Source of the DNA: Alteromonas marina | GTDB lineage: Bacteria > Pseudomonadota > Gammaproteobacteria > Enterobacterales > Alteromonadaceae | Assembly (NCBI RefSeq): GCF_000808575.1 | Contig: NZ_JWLW01000018.1 | Location: 19,257-83,256 of the forward strand | Length of the DNA stretch: 64,000 bases | Reading direction: 5' to 3' | Shown here: positions 9,433 to 17,959 of the stretch, piece after piece | How positions within the stretch are numbered: position 1 is the stretch's first letter | How the letters are laid out: each line of letters opens with the position of its first letter | Notes under the pieces: model-generated | What the model was told of the DNA's origin: nothing | What the model saw: the letters and a program-made list of their open reading frames with translations, nothing else | Databases searched by the model: none | Program-made: the position numbers and the translations under genes

Positions 9433-10170
9433 ATGCAGCTGCCTTTGCCTGTCACGCTACCTGTTGACGAAAACTTCGATAGTTTTGTCAATAAGGGTAA
9501 CGAAGAAGTAGTTTCAGTCCTTGAGCAGATTGCAGATGCGCCGCCACACTGGCGCGAGGCTCCTGAATTGGGGCCTTTAGCATCGCTTCAGCTGCCTTTG
9601 CTTACTTTACTAGGCAGTACCGCTATCGGTAAAAGTCACTTATTGTTTGCCACTTGTCATCAACTAGCCGAAAAATCGGTTAGTCACCTTTATTTAAATC
9701 TTAATAATTACGAAGCGTGGTCGCTCGATATTTTTGAAGGCCTAGAGAATCTTTCGTTAATCGCATTAGACAACATTCACGCGATAGCGGGCGATTTACG
9801 TTGGGAAGAAGCGTTGTTCGATTTGTTAAACCGAGTGATTGAGACTAAACAAACCATGGTACTTTGTTCTAGTCACCTAGGCCCATCTAACCCGGCTTTT
9901 GTTTTACCTGACTTGCGTTCTCGCTTGGCGTGGGGGGTTATTTATCACGTAAACCAACTGGATGACAATGGTCGTGAAGAAGCCGTGCGCTTACGTGCAG
10001 CGGAACGTGGATTAAAGCTATCAAACCAAGCACTACAGTTTCTTTTGCACCATAGTGAACGAGACCTAAAAAGCCTCATGTCACTATTAGCCCGTTTAGA
10101 CACACGCTCACTCCAAGAACAAAAACGCTTATCGGTGGGCATGGTTAAGCGCGAGCTTAACCTAAGATAG
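9433..10170 (+). CDS. hda: DnaA inactivator Hda
   Basis: This 245-residue DnaA-like AAA+ protein should stimulate ATP hydrolysis by DnaA when bound to the DNA-loaded sliding clamp, preventing re-initiation. The N-terminus starts QLPLPVTL, close to the clamp-binding motif of E. coli Hda (QLSLPL). The Walker A motif is GSTAIGKSHLL at 61-71. A Walker-B-like stretch reads LIALDNIHAI, and the arginine-rich sensor region is DLRSRLAWG. It begins 6 bp after the DUF2066 gene. Its last seven codons form the first unit of a 27-bp tandem triplication that runs past the stop codon. Confidence 0.93.
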   Translation: MQLPLPVTLPVDENFDSFVNKGNEEVVSVLEQIADAPPHWREAPELGPLASLQLPLLTLLGSTAIGKSHLLFATCHQLAEKSVSHLYLNLNNYEAWSLDIFEGLENLSLIALDNIHAIAGDLRWEEALFDLLNRVIETKQTMVLCSSHLGPSNPAFVLPDLRSRLAWGVIYHVNQLDDNGREEAVRLRAAERGLKLSNQALQFLLHHSERDLKSLMSLLARLDTRSLQEQKRLSVGMVKRELNLR

Positions 10171-10227
10171 TCTAAGCGCGAGCTTAACTTAAGTTAGCCA
10201 AAGCGCGAGCTTAACCTAAATTAGTCA
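10147..10227. repeat. Three 27-bp tandem repeats spanning the hda stop codon
   Basis: Units start at 10147, 10174 and 10201, each beginning AAGCGCGAGCTTAAC and differing from the others at a few bases. Unit 1 encodes the Hda C-terminus KRELNLR and its stop. Units 2 and 3 are non-coding copies, and another AAGCGC begins at 10228. It looks like slippage or duplication of the gene end. Confidence 0.92.
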
Positions 10228-10247
10228 AAGCGCTGCTGTGTTGCCGT

Positions 10248-12215
10248 TTATTGTTCTTTTCTTAAACTATGAGCGCTTGATGTGGTGCTAAATTCTTCTG
10301 CTACCGTCATTAGAGTTCCATCGGAAGTAACCGAATTGTTTCCGCCTTTCTGTAGCATTAACTTATCGCTCGCAGACTGTACGTTTGGATTTGTACTAGA
10401 CGCAGAGTCCCGCCAAGTAATATCGTTCGGAAGCAGATAAGAGCTTGGAAGTGACGCTTGAATAGCAGGTACATCGAGTTCGGGTAAAATTCTACTTAAT
10501 ACGTAATCTACGCGCATAGTAACGTTATCATCATTAACACGGTTTCTCTGAGCCCAAGTGGGAATGAAACTGCCGTCTTCCAGTGTCTCTCTTGTAAATA
10601 CGCCTACATCCGCTTCTGCCTCAAGCCGGTAAAGCATCATGAAGCGCTCGAATAACATGGCGAGATCTTCTCGTTCCGTAAAGTAAGAATAGAAAGCAAC
10701 CGCACCATCATCCTCAAACCAATTTGCCACTTGTAGCGCGGTATAATTTCGCTGCGCGCTTGAAGCGGTTGCACCGCCGTATCGAACTTCGGCCAAAGCA
10801 TGGAGTTGTGACGACGTAAGAGGCAATGAAGTTGTTAGCCCCGTAGAAATGGGAGAGCTGTCATCATAAGACGACAGTGGGCTCGCGCTATTGCTGAGTT
10901 GTTGCCATTCGGTGTAGTCGAAAAAGTCATTGGCGTGAGCTAGCTCGTGGTATAGCAAATAGCTTAATGCTGCTTCTACGTCGCTCACGTCACGTGGAAG
11001 TCTATCTGCTACGTTCGCTGTGCTGATATTAGGGAAATAATAGACCCCGTTTTTCACGTAGCGCCATGACGTCGTAAAATCGAGCTCACTACCAAAACCA
11101 CTTCTATAATCTGGGCGAGTATTTAGCGTGTCTCGCTCTTGAGGTGTGCGCCAAAAGTTGTTGGCATCTAAGTAAATGGCACCAGTGGCTACCCAATAAA
11201 ATGACGGGCGGATATCGTAAGAAATCACAATCGCGTTAGTTGCGCGTAGTAACTTAAGTATGTCATCACGGGTTGCTGAAGTTTCTAAATACGTTCTAAA
11301 TGCATCGCCCATCCACGGATGCGAGACGTATGTTCTATCTAAAATATCATCGATAGTGGGGCTTTCGGTGACTTGGCCAATCAGTGGTAGCTGAGAGAAC
11401 GTACAGCTGTTTGAAACCTGATTGTTATAAACACAATCAACAAGTGCCGACGCGTAAGGGCTGTCGGCTCTATAGGGCTGCATATGCGCGCTTACCGTTT
11501 CGGGAATACTTGTCTCGTCATCTACAAAAAAGCCGCTATTGTTAATGTCGATGTTTTTCACTAGAACTTGCGCGCTATCGGTTAACACCTCGCCATTTGA
11601 GAGTGTAACGGTACTTTCTATTTCAATGATTGTGTCGTTGCTGACTCGAGGCGCTTGAAAATATATCGAATGAGAATAATCGCCATCATCAAAGTTGAAG
11701 TCATTGACGATTGGTCCAGACGTTTGTTGCCACGTGATATTTGAGATTGTTAACCCTTGCGAGTTAACGGTGTCAACGCGAAGAGAAACTCTGCCGCCTT
11801 CGGATGCCTCATGACCCAATCGTAATGCGGCAATCGGCGCGCTACTTTCGTTCGTTTGTAACGTTATGGTGTCTGTAAGCGTTGTGCCATTTTCTAAGCT
11901 AACGTTTACGGCGATATCAAAGCTACCTGAAGAGGTAACATCAAAGCCGATAGCCTGCGTGTGAGCACTGAGAGGCTGCTGTGATACGCCTGAGACTTGC
12001 CAATTGATGTCTACAATAGCGTGGCCAGTAGGCGAGGCGACAGCAAAGTCGACCGCATCGCCTACAACGGCGTTTGTAGGGCCTGAAATGCTAATGGTTG
12101 GAGGAATGGAAGGAGTGCTTGGGGCTGAACTATCGCCTGAACCAGAACCTCCACATGCTGCAAGTAACGATAATGATGCGATTACTAATGTAAATTCAGG
12201 CAAATGGCGTGTCAT
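10248..12215 (-). CDS. Putative surface or periplasmic lipoprotein with HExxH metallopeptidase-like motif
   Basis: I do not recognise a named family. From the ATG at 12213-12215 (AAGGGG upstream) the product is 655 residues. The lipobox LLAAC puts the lipidated Cys at residue 21, followed by a Gly/Ser linker. Two beta-rich, Ig/PKD-like segments lie about 40-120 and 128-220. The C-terminal half contains HELAH at 423-427 in the context SYLLYHELAHANDFFDYTE, the zinc-binding signature of metallopeptidases. The frame is open further upstream, but that would overlap the DUF2069 gene and lose the lipobox. The role is unknown. A zinc-dependent activity is inferred only from the motif. Confidence 0.75.
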   Translation of the reverse strand: MTRHLPEFTLVIASLSLLAACGGSGSGDSSAPSTPSIPPTISISGPTNAVVGDAVDFAVASPTGHAIVDINWQVSGVSQQPLSAHTQAIGFDVTSSGSFDIAVNVSLENGTTLTDTITLQTNESSAPIAALRLGHEASEGGRVSLRVDTVNSQGLTISNITWQQTSGPIVNDFNFDDGDYSHSIYFQAPRVSNDTIIEIESTVTLSNGEVLTDSAQVLVKNIDINNSGFFVDDETSIPETVSAHMQPYRADSPYASALVDCVYNNQVSNSCTFSQLPLIGQVTESPTIDDILDRTYVSHPWMGDAFRTYLETSATRDDILKLLRATNAIVISYDIRPSFYWVATGAIYLDANNFWRTPQERDTLNTRPDYRSGFGSELDFTTSWRYVKNGVYYFPNISTANVADRLPRDVSDVEAALSYLLYHELAHANDFFDYTEWQQLSNSASPLSSYDDSSPISTGLTTSLPLTSSQLHALAEVRYGGATASSAQRNYTALQVANWFEDDGAVAFYSYFTEREDLAMLFERFMMLYRLEAEADVGVFTRETLEDGSFIPTWAQRNRVNDDNVTMRVDYVLSRILPELDVPAIQASLPSSYLLPNDITWRDSASSTNPNVQSASDKLMLQKGGNNSVTSDGTLMTVAEEFSTTSSAHSLRKEQ

Positions 12216-12258
12216 ATTAACCCCTTGGCAGCATGTGTTTTCGCTGTGTATTACATGA

Positions 12259-12681
12259 TCATTGTTGACCTTGCTCAAAGCGTGCTTTTTCTTCTTGCAT
12301 CTCTTCTTTAAGCTTTTTAAGGCCCAAACCCAATTCACGACCACGTTTTCTAGCAAACGCACTACAGCCGACAAACATACCCGTGCATAGAATAATCTCT
12401 ACCACAGCATACCAACGTTCATCAGGTACAGCGTATGCCACAGTGCATCCGTGAATGAGGTAAAACAAAACGACAAAATTGGCCCATGCGTGAGTATATG
12501 GCTTGCCTTTTAATATACCCCAGTAAGGTAACAATAAAGGTAAAATATAAAACAAGGCAATAAACAAAGGAGAGTAAGTATGCTCTTTAGTAAATGTAAA
12601 TTGCCACAGTGTTATCCATACGATTAACCCGGTGTGGCTTATAAGTGCGAGATAGCGATAAAAACGCGTATCTGGTGCCAT
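12259..12681 (-). CDS. DUF2069 inner-membrane protein
   Basis: A 140-residue protein with four hydrophobic segments (about 10-27, 37-56, 65-84 and 90-108) and a charged C-terminal tail rich in Lys and Glu (LKKLKEEMQEEKARFEQ). The pattern and the segment TYSPLFIALFYILPLLLPYWGILKGKPYTHAWANFV match DUF2069, a small family found near wrbA in many gammaproteobacteria. Here it lies 77 bp downstream of the wrbA-like gene and 43 bp upstream of the lipoprotein gene, on the same strand. Function is unknown. Confidence 0.85.
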   Translation of the reverse strand: MAPDTRFYRYLALISHTGLIVWITLWQFTFTKEHTYSPLFIALFYILPLLLPYWGILKGKPYTHAWANFVVLFYLIHGCTVAYAVPDERWYAVVEIILCTGMFVGCSAFARKRGRELGLGLKKLKEEMQEEKARFEQGQQ

Positions 12682-12758
12682 GGTAATGTCTCCGAAACAA
12701 TTTGTTTTTTTAATGTTCTTTATAAGGTCTACGTTTTATGCGCCAAATAACGTAACTG

Positions 12759-13349
12759 TTAGGCGTTGTCTGCTAGTTTTTTAGCGAACATTGCAAGTCG
12801 CTTACCCTGAGCAATGCATAGCGCTTTTTCATCTTCACTCAATTGCTCTGGTGCACTTAAACTGTGATGAGCGACGTGTGTTACACCGTAAGGGCTGCCA
12901 CCCATTGTGGTGTTGTGTAGAGCAGGCTCACTGTAAGGTAGCCCGCAAATCACCATGCCGTGATGGATAAGGGGAACCATCATGGAAAGTAATGTGGATT
13001 CCTGGCCGCCGTGCATGGAAGAAGAAGATGTAAATACGCACGCAGGCTTATCAATCAACGCGCCTTTTAACCATTGACTGCTTGTAGAATCCAAAAAGTG
13101 CTTTACTGGCGCTGCCATATTGCCGAAACGTGTAGGGCTACCTAGTGCCAAGGCACTGCACTGTTCAAGCTCCTGAAGAGAAACCTCGGGTACAGCACTA
13201 GATGCCGCGTCATTAGCTGCATCGCTGATACTCTTGACTGTACGTACTATCACAGGAACATCTAATGACGATACACCTTGAGCGATGGCATCAGCTAATC
13301 GCTTTGTGCTGCCGTTGCGGCTGTAATAAAGCACGAGAACAGGTTGCAC
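12759..13349 (-). CDS. wrbA: WrbA-like NAD(P)H:quinone oxidoreductase (flavodoxin fold)
   Basis: The 196-residue product has the flavodoxin-type FMN loop YYSRNGSTKRLADAIAQG at residues 8-25, the second loop LGSPTRFGNMAAPVKHFLD near 89, and FTSSSSMHGGQESTLL near 108, typical of WrbA-type quinone reductases that cut redox cycling by two-electron reduction. The start is a GTG that shares one base with the stop of the upstream arsC-like gene (TAGTG), so the two are translationally coupled. Symbol by family resemblance; the E. coli wrbA neighbourhood differs. Confidence 0.85.
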   Translation of the reverse strand: MQPVLVLYYSRNGSTKRLADAIAQGVSSLDVPVIVRTVKSISDAANDAASSAVPEVSLQELEQCSALALGSPTRFGNMAAPVKHFLDSTSSQWLKGALIDKPACVFTSSSSMHGGQESTLLSMMVPLIHHGMVICGLPYSEPALHNTTMGGSPYGVTHVAHHSLSAPEQLSEDEKALCIAQGKRLAMFAKKLADNA

Positions 13350-13702
13350 TATACAATTTCCAAAACAGATTCGGGCGGACGACCAATTCTGGCTTTCTCG
13401 CCATTAATAACAATGGGACGCTCTATCAACTTGGGCGTGTGAGCCATAGCTTCAAAAAGCGCATTGTCAGACAGTGCGCTGTCACCTAAGTTAGCATCTT
13501 TATATTCTGCTTCTTTAGTACGCATCATATCTCTAACCGATCCAAGGTTAAGTTTTTTAAATATCTCTTTCAGTTCTTTTGCGTCAAGAGGGTGCTTTAG
13601 GTATTCAACAATAACAGGCGCTATACCTTGCTCTTCAAGTAGTGCTAGGGTTTGTCTGCTCTTTGAGCATCGAGGATTGTGAATAATAGTAATGTCTGTC
13701 AT
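13349..13702 (-). CDS. arsC: ArsC/YfgD-family arsenate reductase-like protein
   Basis: A 117-residue thioredoxin-fold protein. The N-terminal HNPRCSKSRQTLALLEEQG holds the single active-site Cys (residue 12) of the glutaredoxin-dependent arsenate reductase family. TPKLIERPIVINGEKARIGRPPESVLEIV at the C-terminus includes the conserved RP motif. Close relatives such as E. coli YfgD lie beside bepA and hda, and the same neighbourhood is seen here. No ars operon genes are present, so the true substrate may not be arsenate. Confidence 0.88.
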   Translation of the reverse strand: MTDITIIHNPRCSKSRQTLALLEEQGIAPVIVEYLKHPLDAKELKEIFKKLNLGSVRDMMRTKEAEYKDANLGDSALSDNALFEAMAHTPKLIERPIVINGEKARIGRPPESVLEIV

Positions 13703-13920
13703 AAATACTCTTGTTCATGATTATATGAATTGGCGCGAACTATTGCGTTTTTGCCATAGAATATCAAGCAGTTTACCGATAACGGGTAATAAATTCGTAC
13801 TATTCTTTGTTTACAGCATCGTTTCTGGAAAACGGTATTTAAGAAGCGTGGTTGAATTTATGTTAGTGCGCGAAGTAAGAATCTGGCACTATGAAAAAAT
13901 AATCAAAATTAGAAGGTTAT

Positions 13921-14433
13921 ATGTTGTTGTCACAGCCAAAAAGCAATGCAGGAAAAATAAAGCCTATACTCTTCCTAGTGCTGTTAGCGCTTGTTGCGTT
14001 TGCCGGTGCATATACGTATCAGCGTCTTCAACATGACTTTGAAACATTAGATGGAACTGCTTACCTTTGGCAAGATCTTGAGGGGAAGTGGGTTGTGGTA
14101 AATTACTTTGCGCCGTGGTGTGCACCATGTCTACGAGAAATGCCTGAGCTCGTTACATTTAATCATTCGCTACCTGATGATACCCGTCTTTTTGCTATTA
14201 ATTACGATCTTAAAACGAAGCCTGAACTCAAAGCCATGGCTGAGAAGTTTGATATTGATTTGCCTGTTATTATAAGTTCGCCAGAAACTAAACTGCCCAT
14301 GCAAAAACCCCCTTATTTACCAGCAACGTTTATTCTTGGACCTGATGGGAAAATAAAGGATACGATAATGGGAGAAATTACGGCAACGCATCTGCGTCAG
14401 CGCCTAGCTGAATTGAAGGGCGCTGACGAATAG
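13921..14433 (+). CDS. TlpA-like membrane-anchored thioredoxin
   Basis: A 170-residue protein with one N-terminal transmembrane anchor (about 13-33, KPILFLVLLALVAFAGAYTY) and a periplasmic thioredoxin-like domain. The active site WCAPC has its cysteines at 67 and 70, and a cis-proline candidate lies in PPYLPATFILG near 135. It probably reduces or exchanges disulfides in exported proteins. It is convergent with the BepA-type protease gene, with 17 bp between stops. This placement suggests a link to envelope protein folding (inference), since E. coli BepA acts on misassembled LptD, an outer-membrane protein with disulfides. Confidence 0.85.
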   Translation: MLLSQPKSNAGKIKPILFLVLLALVAFAGAYTYQRLQHDFETLDGTAYLWQDLEGKWVVVNYFAPWCAPCLREMPELVTFNHSLPDDTRLFAINYDLKTKPELKAMAEKFDIDLPVIISSPETKLPMQKPPYLPATFILGPDGKIKDTIMGEITATHLRQRLAELKGADE

Positions 14434-14450
14434 CAGGGACGTGCGATGGT

Positions 14451-15914
14451 CTAGAGTCGTTGTAAACGCTCTTCTTGGTCGCGAAATTGTTTTATTCTCG
14501 CTCTAATTCTTTGTTTTTCAAGATGATCATCGCCTGCGAAATTATACGCATATTGAAGTTCGTCAACCGCGCGGTTATAAGCACCATAAAGTGCATATAC
14601 TTCCGCTTTGCTCTGATGCATTTGCGAGAAACGTTTCGACTTTTGATACGCCTCACTCATTAACTGATGTGCCAGTTGATAATCTTTTTTAACCAGCAGG
14701 AAATCCTTAAGTAGAGACACCGCTTCTTCATATTTGTTTGCGCTTATGTAAGCATTGGCCTGGTTTAATGCCAATACTTGATTTCTAGGGTTATGCGTAA
14801 CGTGAGGTCTTAGCATTTCAACGGCTTTTAAAGGCTCACCTAGCGAAATATAGATATCTGTCATAGCGTCGAGATAAAAGAGGTTTCCTCTATCTTTTGC
14901 TATTAACTCATCCATAATGTCTTTGGCTTTTTCGATTTTTTCGGCGCGCATATAAGCAAGCGCTAAACCATATAATGACGCTTCTTTACTGCGCTGTACG
15001 TCTTGAGCCACTGCCGCTTCGAAATATTCTACAGCGTAATCAGCTTTAAACGAGTAGCGTGCCTTTATACGTGCTTTAGCCAACTCGAATTGCTTGTTAA
15101 TGGGTAAGTAGCGTCTAGGATAGTCACCAGCGCGATTTCTCGCATCAGCAATACGGGTTTCGGTTAAAGGGTGAGTGAGCAGCCTTGCGGGTGGACGAGA
15201 AACCATACGGTATTCTTCTGCCATTGTTGAGAAAAACGATGCTGCAGCATTGGGATCAAAACCGGCTCTCGCCAGCATAGCAATGCCTATTCTGTCTGCT
15301 TCTTGTTCGTTGGAGCGGGTGTAGTCGATTTGCATCTGTGCTGAGGCTGCTGAACCTGCCTGCATGGCGGCAATGCCCGCTTCTGGGTTAGCCATTGCAA
15401 TGAGTACACCGCCGATAAGTGACGCCAAGGCTAGGGGAGATGAGCGCTGCTGCGCCTGCATACGTCGCGCTATGTGGCGTTGAGTTACGTGAGAAATTTC
15501 GTGCGCTAGCACCGAAGCCAGTTCACTTTCATTTTCAGCACGACGCATTAAACCTGTGTGAACACCAATGTGACCGCCAAAAAACGCAAATGCGTTAATG
15601 GCATCATTATTGACCCAGAAAAATTCAAAAGGAAACTTGGCGTTGTCAGCATGGACAACCAATCGGTTGCCAACATCCTGTAGATATTCATCCAGAACCG
15701 GATCTGAGATTACTGGACTTTGACCGCGCATTTGCCGCATTACGGCATCGCCTACGATCATCTCCTTATCAAGCGATATGGCGTCTGACGCAACAACACC
15801 TATTTCAGGTAACGCATTTTTATTACTGTAATTGGCATCTTGTGCAACAGCCGTGAGGCTCGATGTGAGCACGAAGGAAAGGGCAACCAAAGATGCTGAA
15901 AACTTTTTTCTCAT
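14451..15914 (-). CDS. bepA: BepA-type periplasmic M48 metalloprotease with TPR domain
   Basis: This 487-residue protein begins with a signal peptide ending near TAVAQ (residue 25). The M48 zinc protease domain carries HEISH at 138-142 and the third-ligand region NEQEADRIG. The C-terminal half (about 300-487) is a TPR array (AEKIEKAKDIMDELI, GEPLKAVEMLRPHV, NKYEEAVSLLKDFL). Length and order match E. coli BepA (487), which degrades or promotes assembly of outer-membrane proteins such as LptD at the BAM complex. Neighbouring perM and arsC-like genes reproduce the E. coli order. Confidence 0.93.
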   Translation of the reverse strand: MRKKFSASLVALSFVLTSSLTAVAQDANYSNKNALPEIGVVASDAISLDKEMIVGDAVMRQMRGQSPVISDPVLDEYLQDVGNRLVVHADNAKFPFEFFWVNNDAINAFAFFGGHIGVHTGLMRRAENESELASVLAHEISHVTQRHIARRMQAQQRSSPLALASLIGGVLIAMANPEAGIAAMQAGSAASAQMQIDYTRSNEQEADRIGIAMLARAGFDPNAAASFFSTMAEEYRMVSRPPARLLTHPLTETRIADARNRAGDYPRRYLPINKQFELAKARIKARYSFKADYAVEYFEAAVAQDVQRSKEASLYGLALAYMRAEKIEKAKDIMDELIAKDRGNLFYLDAMTDIYISLGEPLKAVEMLRPHVTHNPRNQVLALNQANAYISANKYEEAVSLLKDFLLVKKDYQLAHQLMSEAYQKSKRFSQMHQSKAEVYALYGAYNRAVDELQYAYNFAGDDHLEKQRIRARIKQFRDQEERLQRL

Positions 15915-16260
15915 GAACCTACAATCATTGTATATGGTTAATACTGCTTAATCCTTAGAGCGCTAAGTTGCTAAACAGTTTCAATTTTTATTTATTTCTT
16001 ATATGCGTTATTTTCGAATAAACGAGACAATATCGCCTACGCTATTTCGTTTATGACACGACGTTTGTACCAATGCGACACACAAACGCATCCAGTTTAT
16101 TCTTTTACTGTTGTAACAACCACTCTACACATTAATGCTTATACTGTAAAAACATCATACCAGTTTGATTTTGAAAGATTCTTAACTACTACTTATTGCT
16201 AATTGCCTGCGCTATCAACTATGATGCGTGTCCTATTCTTGGTTATTTCTAGGCGTTCCT
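15915..16260. other. Intergenic region between bepA and perM, divergent promoters presumed
   Basis: The 346 bp separate two divergent genes. The sequence is AT-rich with no credible ORF, tRNA or strong hairpin. It must hold both promoters, but I could not choose a convincing -35/-10 pair. Confidence 0.5.
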
Positions 16261-17334
16261 ATGATTAGCGTTTTTGGTCGATGGTACCGACGCAAATTTT
16301 CCGATCCAGATGCAGCGATGCTGCTGATTTTGATTCTTCTAACTACAACAGTATTGCTGTTGTGGGGCGAACTAATTATGCCTGTGCTGGTTGCAGCGGT
16401 TATAGCTTATTTGCTTGACTGGCCGGTAAGTCGCTTAGTGAATGTTGGTGTTAGTCGCACCTTGGCATGTGGCGTTGTATTGCTCGGGTTTATCACCATC
16501 ACTATTTTAACCTTGATTGGTCTGGTTCCCATTATTTCCAAGCAGAGTGTAAACCTTATTCAGGAAACGCCGTTAATTTGGCAAAAAGCTCAAGAGTGGA
16601 TATTGACGTTGCCAGATAAGTATCCAGATTACGTGCAGGTGTATCAAATCCATCAAATGATGGAAGGGCTAAATGACAAGTTAGTAGAAGTGGGGGAAAC
16701 CCTAATTTCTGCTTCGTTCAGCAATATTGCCAATTTAGCCGCACTGCTAGTTTATATGGTGCTGGTGCCCTTGATGGTATTTTTCATGCTGAAAGATAAG
16801 CTTTTCTTTCTAGACAGCATTTCTCGTTTGTTGCCAAAAGAGCGCCGCTTAATCACCCAAGTGGGCCACGAGATGAATTCTCAAATCGCTAATTATATTC
16901 GCGGCAAGGTGATTGAGATTATTATAGTTGGCGTAGTGAGTTGTGTAACCTTCGTGCTTATGGATTTACGTTACGCCATCTTACTTGGGGTTTTAGTCGG
17001 GTTTTCTGTACTTATTCCATATATCGGTGCTGCAGTGGTAACCATACCCGTCGCAATTGTTGCAATGTTTCAGTGGGGTATATCGCCAGAGTTTTGGTAT
17101 CTAATGATAGCTTACGGCATTATCCAGGCGTTAGATGGTAATTTACTGGTTCCGTTATTGTTCTCTGAGGCGGTAAGTCTTCACCCGCTTTATATCATTG
17201 TTGCTGTTCTGGTGTTTGGCGGTCTTTGGGGCTTTTGGGGCGTCTTTTTCGCTATTCCTCTCGCTACCCTCGTGAAGGCGGTAATTACAGCGTGGTCTAG
17301 TAACCCCGTTATTGTACCCGAAGAGGCAAAGTAG
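16261..17334 (+). CDS. perM: AI-2E/PerM-family membrane protein
   Basis: From the ATG at 16261 the product is 357 residues, close to E. coli PerM (353). An in-frame GTG at 16228 would add 11 residues. Around seven or eight hydrophobic segments follow the family pattern: a pair near 20-65, one near 75-100, then a soluble loop, then LAALLVYMVLVPLMVFFMLKDK near 165-186, and a C-terminal group with GLWGFWGVFFAIPLATLVKAV. The PerM/AI-2E family exports small molecules or ions, but the substrate here is unknown. Neighbours match the E. coli bcp-perM-bepA order. Confidence 0.88.
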   Translation: MISVFGRWYRRKFSDPDAAMLLILILLTTTVLLLWGELIMPVLVAAVIAYLLDWPVSRLVNVGVSRTLACGVVLLGFITITILTLIGLVPIISKQSVNLIQETPLIWQKAQEWILTLPDKYPDYVQVYQIHQMMEGLNDKLVEVGETLISASFSNIANLAALLVYMVLVPLMVFFMLKDKLFFLDSISRLLPKERRLITQVGHEMNSQIANYIRGKVIEIIIVGVVSCVTFVLMDLRYAILLGVLVGFSVLIPYIGAAVVTIPVAIVAMFQWGISPEFWYLMIAYGIIQALDGNLLVPLLFSEAVSLHPLYIIVAVLVFGGLWGFWGVFFAIPLATLVKAVITAWSSNPVIVPEEAK

Positions 17335-17442
17335 TTATTCCCATTTGGCGAACCAGTCAGCGCCATCCAGTACGAGATTCAAAACGAGTACTGATTCAAA
17401 TAGGCGTTATAGGTAAACACTGATACGAATTGAGTAAGTATA

Positions 17443-17479
17443 AAAAAGCCCCGAAAACATAATGTTATCGGGGCTTTTT
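17443..17479. terminator. Bidirectional terminator between perM and bcp
   Basis: A long near-perfect stem (AAAAAGCCCCGA / TCGGGGCTTTTT) has T runs on both strands and sits between convergent genes. Confidence 0.9.
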
Positions 17480-17494
17480 AAATTCTATACCGGT

Positions 17495-17959
17495 TTAGCT
17501 GTTTAGATAATCAAGTACTACGGTGTGGTGTTCTTTTGTTTTGAACTTGTTGAAAACGTGCTCAATAACACCGTTTTCATCCACGAGGAATGTTTGACGA
17601 TGAATGCCATCATACTCTTTACCCATAAACTTTTTAGGTCCCCACACACCAAAAGCGTCGGCAACGGCGTGGTCTTCATCAGAAAGCAACGTAAAGTTTA
17701 GGTTTTCTTTTTCGATGAATTTAGGCAGGCGTTTAACTGCATCAGGGCTAATTCCTAGCACAACCACATTTTTCGCCGTTAGTTCTTCGTTTACATCGCG
17801 TAAGCCCTGGGCTTGTACTGTGCAACCTGGCGTCATCGCTTTAGGGTAAAAATAAACCAGTACTTTTTTACCTGCGAAATCAGCTAAAGATACGGTTTCA
17901 TCATTTTGGTTCTGCAATGAGAATTGTGGGGCTTTATCACCAGCTTGTAACGTTTTCAT
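17495..17959 (-). CDS. bcp: Thioredoxin-dependent thiol peroxidase Bcp
   Basis: A 154-residue peroxiredoxin of the PrxQ/Bcp type that should reduce hydroperoxides in the cytoplasm. The peroxidatic Cys lies in AMTPGCTVQ (about residue 46). GVWGPKKFMGKEYDGIHRQTFLVDENG and HHTVVLDYL match the family C-terminus. In E. coli the motif continues CTVQACGLRD with a second, resolving Cys. Here it reads CTVQAQGLRD, so that Cys is a Gln and this enzyme probably works as a 1-Cys or partner-resolved form. Its start overlaps the end of gcvR by 23 bp. Confidence 0.95.
   Translation of the reverse strand: MKTLQAGDKAPQFSLQNQNDETVSLADFAGKKVLVYFYPKAMTPGCTVQAQGLRDVNEELTAKNVVVLGISPDAVKRLPKFIEKENLNFTLLSDEDHAVADAFGVWGPKKFMGKEYDGIHRQTFLVDENGVIEHVFNKFKTKEHHTVVLDYLNS

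Noticed and set aside
12216..12374. 53-residue N-terminal extension of the HExxH lipoprotein frame
   Set aside because: It overlaps the DUF2069 gene and would place the lipobox internally. The ATG at 12215 has a good Shine-Dalgarno sequence and gives a proper lipoprotein signal.
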